DNA of 64,000 bases from Candidatus Poribacteria bacterium (GTDB lineage Bacteria > Poribacteria > WGA-4E > WGA-3G), in contig PYJC01000136.1 in the NCBI GenBank assembly GCA_003635255.1, positions 1-64,000 of the forward strand, read 5' to 3'. The position numbers and the translations under genes were made by a program. This document shows positions 16,886 to 24,157 of the stretch, in pieces. Position 1 is the stretch's first letter. Every line of letters begins with the position of its first letter. Under the pieces are notes generated by a model that saw nothing but the letters and a program-made list of their open reading frames with translations, did not search any database and had not been told where the DNA came from.

Positions 16886-17998
16886 GTGAAATACATCCGT
16901 AATTGTGCTGGAGCTGCCCTATTCTGTCTCATCGTTTATTTTTCTGTTTTAAGTAGTGTTGCCACGGCAGCAAACACACCAGCCTCAGCAGATAGATTTT
17001 TGAAGCAATTGCTGGGGGCAGAACATCATGGGATGGGTGGCAGTTTTGTTGGCACAACCCGTGGCGCGAATGCTCTGGGTAGCAATCCTGCGGGTATCCG
17101 TGCCGCAGAGGAGAGCCAATTTGTTATTCATGCAACCCGTTTCCCACGTACCCTCGCGCTACTCTCTAAACCGAATCTTAACGCTAATTATGAAGATTAT
17201 GGTCAGTATGAACAAGGTTCCTATGGTATTGAAACCCTAAACTATATATTCCCGATGGGCAGACTCGGCACGTTTGGATTGGCACTGGCGTTTTTACAGG
17301 AGGGTCGCTTTCGGCGCGTCGATCATCAAGGAAAAGCACTTAATAGTTTTGCGGAAAATAACCTTGCCATCGGTTTCAGCTATGGATTAAATATATTGAA
17401 AGGGACGGTTATCGGGGTCGATACCAAATGGCTACGTTCCAAAGTGACAGATGTGAATGAAGTCGAACACTTGGGACACGGTTATGCTTATAATGTCGGT
17501 TTGATTCAGCAGATTGGCGATACAATTCAGATTGGCGTTGTCGCGAGGAACTTGAGTAATGGACTCTCCTTTTCAGAAGTTTCGATTCCGGATACGATGG
17601 CGCGTACAATCGTTGCTGGTATCGCGTATCAGCGTGAATTATCGGACATCGCCTTGCGAATCGGGTTAGATGCGCACCCTCCATTTCGCGATGGTGTCCG
17701 GGCAAATGTTGGGGTTGAAGTGTGGTATCGCAATCGGGTTGGCGGTAGAATTGGATACCTCAGGCACACCGAAAAGCGTCACGCGTCAGTGTTCCTTTTG
17801 GAAACTGGAGCCTTTGAAGCAGAAGAACGGCTCTGGAAAGCTGAAGGCTTGTGCTTTGGGATCGGCATCAGGTTCGGAAATATAACGCTGAACGCTGCAT
17901 ATACACCGCACTTCATACCTACCGTGACCACGGAAGAACGCATTCACATTGCTCAGGGGGCAGGTGCATACGCTTTTTCAATTGGACACACCTATTAG
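16886..17998 (+). CDS. PorV/PorQ-family outer membrane protein
   Basis: This 370-residue protein has a signal peptide ending near TAANT and a beta-barrel pattern of alternating residues. It resembles PorV/PorQ (UPF0164) proteins: GMGGSFVGTTRGANALGSNPAGI near the mature N-terminus is the characteristic start. PorV works with the type IX secretion system in Bacteroidota, delivering cargo with C-terminal sorting domains. Two such cargo-like proteases occur in this window (27834-30005 and 34839-36446). Translation starts at GTG, with an AGG-containing site upstream. Confidence 0.75.
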   Translation: MKYIRNCAGAALFCLIVYFSVLSSVATAANTPASADRFLKQLLGAEHHGMGGSFVGTTRGANALGSNPAGIRAAEESQFVIHATRFPRTLALLSKPNLNANYEDYGQYEQGSYGIETLNYIFPMGRLGTFGLALAFLQEGRFRRVDHQGKALNSFAENNLAIGFSYGLNILKGTVIGVDTKWLRSKVTDVNEVEHLGHGYAYNVGLIQQIGDTIQIGVVARNLSNGLSFSEVSIPDTMARTIVAGIAYQRELSDIALRIGLDAHPPFRDGVRANVGVEVWYRNRVGGRIGYLRHTEKRHASVFLLETGAFEAEERLWKAEGLCFGIGIRFGNITLNAAYTPHFIPTVTTEERIHIAQGAGAYAFSIGHTY

Positions 17999-18018
17999 CG
18001 ACAGAGGTTAGTATTGTA

Positions 18019-18612
18019 ATGTCCGCCGACCAATACAGAACAGTATCAGGAATCGCTGAATCGCATCACATTGTAAAGAAATCTCGCTTTTTTGGAGAAG
18101 CGACAGCCGTATATACCCAAACGGAAGTAAAAGAATTTATCACCGAAATGCAAGAACGGAATCCGCGTGCTTCGCACTACTGTTATGCTTATAGCATTGG
18201 TAGTAAGCGTGCGCTGCGGGAGTACGCCACAGATGCAGGAGAACCTACTCACTCCGCCGGTCCACCTATCCTCACTGCTGTTCGTACTTCCGGTTTGTCT
18301 AATATTATCTGTGTTGTCGCCCGATATTATGGTGGCATCAATCTGGGGATCGGCGGGTTAATTCGTGCTTATGGACAATGTGCGCGAGAATGTCTTCAAA
18401 ACGCCACAATTGAAACCCGTATCTTTTATGAAAATTTGTATCTAAAAATCAATTATCCAGACATCGGAACTGTTGTTAATCTGTGCAAACGCTTGGGCGG
18501 GAAGGTCGTGGACATAAAATATGATCCGGATCCTATTGTCGAAATTCAGATCCGACAAAGCACACTCGAAACCTTCCATTCACAACTCCAAGGTTATGGA
18601 CTTGGAGCGTGA
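18019..18612 (+). CDS. YigZ/IMPACT family protein
   Basis: This 197-residue protein belongs to the YigZ/IMPACT (UPF0029) family, whose bacterial members are thought to act in translation or regulation but have no firm reaction. It shows VKKSRFFGEATAV, the conserved DAGEPTHSAGPPIL loop and ARYYGGINLGIGGLIRAY, followed by the ferredoxin-like C-terminal domain. A start at 18019 with an AGAGG site upstream gives the normal length; the longer frame from 17851 overlaps the PorV-like gene. The next gene follows closely, suggesting co-expression. Confidence 0.88.
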   Translation: MSADQYRTVSGIAESHHIVKKSRFFGEATAVYTQTEVKEFITEMQERNPRASHYCYAYSIGSKRALREYATDAGEPTHSAGPPILTAVRTSGLSNIICVVARYYGGINLGIGGLIRAYGQCARECLQNATIETRIFYENLYLKINYPDIGTVVNLCKRLGGKVVDIKYDPDPIVEIQIRQSTLETFHSQLQGYGLGA

Positions 18613-18635
18613 GAGTTAATCGGAGGAAATTCGTA

Positions 18636-19082
18636 ATGGAAAATATTGAAATAAAATATACAACGACACACGAGTGGATTGAGGTTCTTGATTCTGATTC
18701 AAGGGAGTGTAACATTGGAATCACGGAACGCATTCAAGATGTTTATGGCAACATTGTTTTTGTGGAGTTGCCGGTTCTTGGTGAATACGAGCAAGGCGAA
18801 ATTATCGGACGTATTGAGACATCCGATGGACGGAATTTCTACATCTACGCGCCTATCAGCGGTGAAGTTTATGAGATCAACGCTGCGCTTGAAGATGACA
18901 TTGAACTTCTCAACCGTTTTCCAGAAGGTGATGGATGGATTTGTAAATTCTATATGGAGAATCCGAATGAGACAGATGCGCTCCTGAATCTGCGGGAATA
19001 CGAGGCGCATGAAGAAGAAGAACTTAACGAAGAAGAATACTTACCAGAAACTGACTTCTACGAAAATGTTGAGGATTATTAG
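18636..19082 (+). CDS. GcvH-like protein lacking the lipoyl lysine
   Basis: This 148-residue protein resembles the H protein of the glycine cleavage system: TTHEWIEV near the N-terminus, NIGITERIQDVYGNIVFVELP in the first strand block, and YAPISGEVYEIN. In true GcvH a lipoylated lysine sits in the E-S-V-K turn. Here the turn reads ETSDGRNFYI (61-70) and contains no lysine, so it cannot carry lipoate there. A C-terminal tail of about 28 residues is strongly acidic. A CGGAGG site precedes the ATG at 18636. It may be a repurposed H-like protein. Confidence 0.78.
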   Translation: MENIEIKYTTTHEWIEVLDSDSRECNIGITERIQDVYGNIVFVELPVLGEYEQGEIIGRIETSDGRNFYIYAPISGEVYEINAALEDDIELLNRFPEGDGWICKFYMENPNETDALLNLREYEAHEEEELNEEEYLPETDFYENVEDY

Positions 19083-19167
19083 GTAGGGCTTACGCAACGC
19101 TTTACACTTGCTGGTGAGGTTTGATGAAGATTAAAAAATTAATTCGGCGGTAATTTCTTGGGGAAAT

Positions 19168-19203
19168 CCGGTGCGGTTCCAAACCGCACCTACCGGGCCT
19201 GGG
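19168..19203. repeat. REP-like palindrome, type 2
   Basis: GGTGCGGTT (19170-19178) pairs with AACCGCACC (19182-19190) and is followed by TACCGGGCCTGGGT. The same layout, with compensating base changes in the stem, occurs at 45780-45800 and 62218-62239, and a related hairpin lies at 26502-26524. The stop codon of the methyltransferase gene is inside this element. Confidence 0.8.
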
Positions 19204-20134
19204 TATTAGCGATGAAAATGCGTCTTACGATACTCAGTTTCGGGACATCGAGGATAGTTTCTATTTGATAACCGTGATCGTTTAGGGGCTTACTTAGATC
19301 CCGAAGGTCAATGAACGCAGCTTTTTGGGTGCATGCGCGCAAATTCGCTAAGATTTCTGCGTCCTGAAAGTTATCTTTGGTGAGATTGATGCCGTAAGGT
19401 AGGTCGGTTGCAATAGCGTCAAACTGCCCACGCACCTGACGAGCATCGTTTAATGCGACGTCTGCGGTGAGTCCAAAATGCTGAAGATTCTTCGTTGTTG
19501 CGCCGACCATCCGTGGATTGATGTCGTACCCGACTGCCTGGATGCCACTGTGTGCCGCGGACATGATTATTGTACCGGTGCCACAGCACGGATCGAGCAA
19601 GGTATCTCCAGGGTGTGCGACTAAATTAACGAGTACACGTGCCAGCCTTGCGGGTAAAGAACTTGACGTTACATGCGGACGTTGGTCGTGCGCGAGCCAT
19701 ATATTATCAGATTCGGAGAGGCGGCGGCCGAACCAGATCTTCTCGTCTGTGACAACGGTCAGAAAGGTAACCTTTGGTTGCGTTAGGTTCGCATTCCCGT
19801 CAATGTTACTGCCGATGTCCCGTGCGAGCTCCATGGAATTTACCTTGAGGCTGCGTGGCTTTTTCACGACAGATACTCGAAAGTCATCAGCATATAAACT
19901 CGCGGATCGAATATTGGTGTGGAGTTCGGTAAGGCTTGCCGTTTCAAAAAGGACTTCGCTACAACTCTTCAGATACGCGCCGCGGCACACGTCAACGCGC
20001 CGTTCTGAAATAGCAATGCCGTGCTCGTTTGGCGCAGTGCCTGTCAGCGCAATGCACTCGGCGGCGACTAACTCTGTAAGTCGATCTGGAATTGCTGTAA
20101 GGTAGAAGTATGTGGGTTTTGCTTGTAACCCCAT
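19190..20134 (-). CDS. Trm11-like SAM-dependent methyltransferase
   Basis: This 314-residue protein has a C-terminal Rossmann methyltransferase domain with LLDPCCGTGTIIMSA (SAM-binding) and the catalytic TDLPYG, a variant of the N/D-PPY motif. That combination is typical of the Trm11/TrmG10 group, which methylates the exocyclic amine of guanosine in tRNA. The N-terminal part may be a divergent substrate-binding domain. The gene ends inside a REP-like palindrome. A role in tRNA modification is inferred from family; a DNA substrate is not excluded. Confidence 0.72.
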   Translation of the reverse strand: MGLQAKPTYFYLTAIPDRLTELVAAECIALTGTAPNEHGIAISERRVDVCRGAYLKSCSEVLFETASLTELHTNIRSASLYADDFRVSVVKKPRSLKVNSMELARDIGSNIDGNANLTQPKVTFLTVVTDEKIWFGRRLSESDNIWLAHDQRPHVTSSSLPARLARVLVNLVAHPGDTLLDPCCGTGTIIMSAAHSGIQAVGYDINPRMVGATTKNLQHFGLTADVALNDARQVRGQFDAIATDLPYGINLTKDNFQDAEILANLRACTQKAAFIDLRDLSKPLNDHGYQIETILDVPKLSIVRRIFIANTQAR

Positions 20135-20230
20135 CGTGTTGTCATTACTCCGAAATAGGTGTCAATTTAAACAACCCTTATTATATCATTCTGAAGAGAA
20201 AACTGCAATCAGATACTCAGAAGGGATACT

Positions 20231-21070
20231 ATGTCACAAACAGAAAAAATCCGGATCGGGCACAGTCCAGACTCCGATGATGCTTTTATGTTCTATGCGC
20301 TTGCGAAGGGATTAATTCCAACGAATCCGTTTGAGATTGTGCATGTTATTGAAGATATTGAGACCTTAAATCAGCGCGCTCTCAATGCCGAACTTGAGGT
20401 CACGGCGATCTCAGTTCATGCTTATGCTTATGTTGCGGAAGATTATGCACTCATGCCTTGCGGGGCGAGTATTGGTGATCGTTATGGTCCGCTTGTTGTC
20501 TCGAAAGCACCAATGGACACCCTTGAAGGTAAACGTATCGCTATTCCCGGCGAAATGACAACGGCTTACCTTACACTGAGCCTCTTCCAACCTAACTTTG
20601 CGGCAGAAACCCGCCCATTCGATAAGATATTGGAGGCTGTCCAACAAGACGAAGTAGACGCTGGACTCATTATTCACGAAGGACAGTTGACTTATGCGCG
20701 AGAAGGGCTTCACAAAGTCATTGATTTGGGAGAGTGGTGGCATCAAGAGACCGGGCTACCGTTGCCTCTCGGCGCGAATGTGATTCGCCGAAACCTCGGT
20801 TCTGAAACAATACATAAGGTAACCTCTCTGCTTAAACAGAGCATTCAGTATTCACTCGACCATCGGGTGCGCGGATTAGAATACGCCATGACCTACGCGC
20901 GTGATATGGAGACCGAACTCGCCGACAAGTTCGTCGGGATGTATGTTAATGATTACACGCTTGATTATGGTGATAAGGGTAGAGCGGGTGTACGTGAATT
21001 GCTCCATCGCGGTAACGCCGCAGGGATAATTCCGCATCGTGTAGACGCTGATTTTGTTACACTCGAATAG
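20231..21070 (+). CDS. MqnA/MqnD-family protein
   Basis: This 279-residue protein has the periplasmic-binding-like fold of the MqnA/MqnD family, enzymes of the futalosine route to menaquinone. The N-terminal GHSPDSDDAFMFYAL is the clearest mark; later come EVTAISVHAYAYV, GDRYGPLVVS and DAGLIIHEGQLTY, the last typical of the 1,4-dihydroxy-6-naphthoate synthase-like group. No signal peptide is present, consistent with a cytoplasmic enzyme. No other menaquinone gene lies nearby, so the precise step is uncertain. Confidence 0.72.
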   Translation: MSQTEKIRIGHSPDSDDAFMFYALAKGLIPTNPFEIVHVIEDIETLNQRALNAELEVTAISVHAYAYVAEDYALMPCGASIGDRYGPLVVSKAPMDTLEGKRIAIPGEMTTAYLTLSLFQPNFAAETRPFDKILEAVQQDEVDAGLIIHEGQLTYAREGLHKVIDLGEWWHQETGLPLPLGANVIRRNLGSETIHKVTSLLKQSIQYSLDHRVRGLEYAMTYARDMETELADKFVGMYVNDYTLDYGDKGRAGVRELLHRGNAAGIIPHRVDADFVTLE

Positions 21071-21121
21071 TCTCTAAACACCGTTTCTTTAAAATTCGTC
21101 CTATATTTGCTATGGAAAGCC

Positions 21122-21346
21122 ATGGATATCAAACGTCGTAGATATTTCCATTTAGAAGATACTGATGGTAAGCAGCTGGCAAACGGCGTGTTATATGATG
21201 AGGGAAATGTGCAAGTGTTGTGGCGGGTAGATCGCGGTTACACAGCGGAACAGTATGCGTCCCTTAATCTTATATTAGATTTGATGCCTGGAATTACAGT
21301 ATTGCGTCTTGAAGCCCCTGAAGCGGAATTGGAAGACAGCGGATAG
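21122..21346 (+). CDS. Small conserved-looking protein, unknown function
   Basis: This 74-residue frame encodes a compact acidic protein (MDIKRRRYFHLEDTDGKQL...) with alternating polar and hydrophobic residues and an acidic end (PEAELEDSG). I recognise no family. A TTG at 21107 is an alternative start. It follows the MqnA/MqnD-like gene by about 50 bp in the same direction. The coding call rests on length, position and amino-acid composition only. Confidence 0.5.
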   Translation: MDIKRRRYFHLEDTDGKQLANGVLYDEGNVQVLWRVDRGYTAEQYASLNLILDLMPGITVLRLEAPEAELEDSG

Positions 21347-21361
21347 TCGTGGTAAGTTAGG

Positions 21362-21431
21362 GCAAAATGCTTCAGAATTTTTAACCCCCTAAATCCGCTT
21401 TATCAGGGACTTTAAGACGTAAGTCCTATTT
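21362..21431. repeat. Dispersed repeat, degenerate copy
   Basis: The segment CTTTATCAGGGACTTTAAGA followed by CGTAAGTCCTA recurs in fuller form at about 39209-39252 upstream of the M20 hydrolase gene. In both places it lies between genes. Confidence 0.55.
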
Positions 21432-22304
21432 CTAACGGAGTCGCTGATCTCCGAGTTTAATAATCTCTCCACTTTCTTGGGCGATGTACATATAGCCGAG
21501 ACCATCTAATGTTACCCCCTCTTGCTCATCACCGGGTAAGAGGTATTTACTTAAAAGTGTGCCTTCCCGCTTGATCTCGACTAAGAGATTCGTTGTATCA
21601 CTGATGAGTAGCAGTACATCGTCTTGGGGATCATAAGCGAGTCCGGAAATGTCTATGAAGTTCATCTTATAGGCGTTAATGATAGTGCCCACTGACTTCT
21701 TTGCGGTTTCGCTGCGAAGTGGTAGGACGACTTCACACACAACTGAAGGCTCATCTTTTTCCTTAAGGCTGAAGGATTGATTGCCGACCCAAAAAGTGCC
21801 GCCCTCTGGATGTGAAGTATCAGGCACAAAAGCAATTGCCTCAATGCCCATGCCGCCTTTTTTCAGGAGCTGCTCACCTTTAAAACTTCTGCCGATTCGG
21901 AAATCCCTTTTAACCGTGAGCGTTTCGGGTTCAAGTTCCAAGATTACTTCATCACCTTCAACAGCGGCATACAGCAAACCTGTCCCCGGATCCATTGTAA
22001 TTCCTTCGATGTCAAGTTCGTTCACGCCTTTGGCTTGGATAAGTGTTCCCTGTAGATTGAGTTCATAGACGTTGCCCGAATCATCAGCGATAAATAGACT
22101 TCGTCGAGTCGGATGATAGGTAATACCTGAGGGTTCGGCTATACGCTCTTTTGTAATACTCCCAATCCACTTATAAGGGAGAGCGACAGGGCGCGATTCT
22201 GCTGTGCGTTGTGTCGCGGATTCTTCCATCTGTATCAAGGAATAGACGAGTAGCGCACTGATACTTATGATTAAAATGACGAGGAGCACTCTTTTGTAAG
22301 ACAT
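21432..22304 (-). CDS. SdiA-regulated-like beta-propeller protein, membrane-anchored
   Basis: This 290-residue protein starts with a membrane segment (VLLVILIISISALLVYSLI) and then shows the repeated blades of the SdiA-regulated/esterase-like propeller family: EPSGITYHPTRRSLFIADDSGNVYEL, LDIEGITMDPGTGLLYAAVEG, and ISGLAYDPQDDVLLLISDTTNLLVEI. It is probably extracytoplasmic. The biochemical role of the family is poorly defined. The start at 22304 has a GGAGGA site at good spacing, which excludes the longer frame from 22343. Confidence 0.75.
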   Translation of the reverse strand: MSYKRVLLVILIISISALLVYSLIQMEESATQRTAESRPVALPYKWIGSITKERIAEPSGITYHPTRRSLFIADDSGNVYELNLQGTLIQAKGVNELDIEGITMDPGTGLLYAAVEGDEVILELEPETLTVKRDFRIGRSFKGEQLLKKGGMGIEAIAFVPDTSHPEGGTFWVGNQSFSLKEKDEPSVVCEVVLPLRSETAKKSVGTIINAYKMNFIDISGLAYDPQDDVLLLISDTTNLLVEIKREGTLLSKYLLPGDEQEGVTLDGLGYMYIAQESGEIIKLGDQRLR

Positions 22305-22451
22305 CAGGGTTCCTCCACGTACTATTTGAGAAGCGAACTTCACAATATTTTACGTGTACTGTATCATATCCTTTCCGATAAATCAAGAAAAAATGGAAAA
22401 GTTTCAGCGTATTAGCTATCAACTGTCGGTTGTCAGAAAAAGTCGGGCATC

Positions 22452-22480
22452 TTGACATTCAGAAAAAATCCCGTTATAAT
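22452..22480 (+). promoter_or_regulatory. Perfect consensus sigma-70 promoter
   Basis: TTGACA (22452-22457), a 17-bp spacer and TATAAT (22475-22480) match the consensus at every position. The nearest downstream gene begins almost 200 bp away and has its own promoter, so this one may drive a small RNA or a short peptide. Confidence 0.75.
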
Positions 22481-22593
22481 GTTAGTATACTCCATGGATG
22501 TTCGATGGATCATGTGAAATTGATCAAAAGTTCTTAATTGGAACCGTAAGAATTGGAACCGTAAGGCTATCTGCAGAAAATTTTACGTTTTCC

Positions 22594-22623
22594 TTGACAG
22601 CGCATCTTTGCTAATGGTATTAT
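22594..22623 (+). promoter_or_regulatory. Promoter of the beta/gamma-crystallin-like gene
   Basis: TTGACA (22594-22599) and TATTAT (22618-22623) are separated by 18 bp. The ATG of the downstream gene lies at 22676, after an AAGGAG ribosome-binding site. Confidence 0.65.
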
Positions 22624-22675
22624 ATTTTAACTTGCAATCACGTTGTGAGTCACGCCTGAAAATAAGGAGCGGGTT

Positions 22676-24091
22676 ATGACCAACATGCCGAGGCTCGTCG
22701 TTGAAGTCTTTGAACATGTAAATTTTCATGGACGCAAATTGACGCTGATTGAATCGGTGCCGAATACCGGTGTAATCGGTGCCCAAGATATTATCTCTTC
22801 GATCAAGATTTACAAGGGACCGGGGTTCAACGCGTCGCCAAACTACAAAGCCATATTTCACGAGCATGAAAACTATAAAGGCCGTCGGTTAGTTCTCGCG
22901 CCTGGGTTTTATCCGAATATCCATGACATCCCGTACAATTTCGGAGATGCGATCACGGCTATCAGTTTTAGCCCATCCGCGCACCCGACTCCACCCGAGT
23001 ACGGTGCTGTTCCCGTTATCATTGAAGTGTATCGCGAGGTAGACTATAGCGGTCAACGAAGCGTAATTATGCGTGATGTCAGTTCTGTGTTTGAAATCGG
23101 CATGAACGATATGATTTCATCAATTCGTATTCAGCGGGGTCCGAGTTTTCCGTTTAGTGGATGTCGTGTTATTTTCTATGAACATGTGAATTTTGAGGGT
23201 CGGCGATTGGACGTAAGTTTAAACTCGCGAGAATTTCAGTTAGGGCTTCGGAACCTCAGGTCGCTTCCACATTCGCAATCATTTTCGGACATCATCTCTT
23301 CGATAAAAATTGTGCCGTTGGGTATATTTCGTGTTCTTATTGTCGTCAGTGATAGTTTAACAGGCGAGCCAGCGGTGTTGGAATCGCTAACGACAGTTGA
23401 AGGACTGGAATTCCATTTTACAACAGTACATATCAACGACAACCCTGAAAATCGCGGCGATCCTAACAATGCGATCAAGTTGTCAAGCATCACGCTTTCG
23501 GATTACGATATTATCTGGTTCACATGGAACGGTCCCGGCCATGACGGTGAATATTTTGTTGAAGATGCTGAACAAGCGATCCAAGAGTTTGTCCGCAAAG
23601 GCGGCGTTGTCTGGGCTTCGGCCATGGACAACCACATTACACCGCCTGATGGTGTGCATACAAGTGAACCGCAATGGCGCGGGGATTGGATGCCGGTGAA
23701 CCGACATCCGATCCGTGTAATTAATTCCAATGATGGAAATGTTAATGTCACCGAGGATGGACAGAAAACCGGCATGTTTACTTGGCCTCACAAAGTTAAT
23801 GTAGATACCTTGATAACTGATGATCATTGGGTGACAGATGATCGGAGTTACCGAAAACTGGCAGTCAGAGAGGACAACGGCGACGCTGTCAGCATCCAGT
23901 TGCAATGGGGTGAAGGGTATTACGTCGCTTTTGCTGTGGATACGCGTGATGCGCATCGTACCACCATAGCGAGACCGCTTATTGAGAATGCTTTATGCTA
24001 CTTAGCCAACCTTGCGTGGCAGACCTCGCCACGTCAACCGCTGAAAGGGCGGTATCGGACACACCTCAGTGACAAGGAAATTTTCCGTTAA
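22676..24091 (+). CDS. Beta/gamma-crystallin - GATase-like fusion protein
   Basis: This 471-residue protein begins with four Greek-key crystallin motifs (about 7-46, 57-98, 114-152 and 164-212), forming two beta/gamma-crystallin domains. Each opens with a strand such as VEVFEHVNFHGRKL. Calcium-binding stretches of the form D-x-I-S-S occur at D38, D145 and D205; the second motif reads DAITAIS. The C-terminal half (about 217-460) resembles ThuA/GATase1-like domains: VLIVVSDSLTG, DYDIIWFTWNGPGHDG, FVRKGGVVWASAMDNH and a final VAFAVDTRDAHR. No signal peptide is visible. Such a fusion is unusual; the function is unknown, perhaps calcium-responsive. Confidence 0.8.
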   Translation: MTNMPRLVVEVFEHVNFHGRKLTLIESVPNTGVIGAQDIISSIKIYKGPGFNASPNYKAIFHEHENYKGRRLVLAPGFYPNIHDIPYNFGDAITAISFSPSAHPTPPEYGAVPVIIEVYREVDYSGQRSVIMRDVSSVFEIGMNDMISSIRIQRGPSFPFSGCRVIFYEHVNFEGRRLDVSLNSREFQLGLRNLRSLPHSQSFSDIISSIKIVPLGIFRVLIVVSDSLTGEPAVLESLTTVEGLEFHFTTVHINDNPENRGDPNNAIKLSSITLSDYDIIWFTWNGPGHDGEYFVEDAEQAIQEFVRKGGVVWASAMDNHITPPDGVHTSEPQWRGDWMPVNRHPIRVINSNDGNVNVTEDGQKTGMFTWPHKVNVDTLITDDHWVTDDRSYRKLAVREDNGDAVSIQLQWGEGYYVAFAVDTRDAHRTTIARPLIENALCYLANLAWQTSPRQPLKGRYRTHLSDKEIFR

Positions 24092-24157
24092 AAAATTGGA
24101 GGTGTGCTTCAAAAGCGCGCTCCGTGCCTCTATGCAATCATCCTATAGGAGAATTGA

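Larger units (their letters stand above)
22305..22675. other. Intergenic region with two strong promoters and a tandem 15-mer
   Basis: Between the divergent propeller and crystallin-like genes lie two rightward promoters (22452-22480 and 22594-22623) and a perfect tandem duplication of a 15-mer, AATTGGAACCGTAAG, at 22536-22550 and 22551-22565. An open frame from ATG 22498 to 22614 could encode 38 residues, but it has no good ribosome-binding site. Confidence 0.6.
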
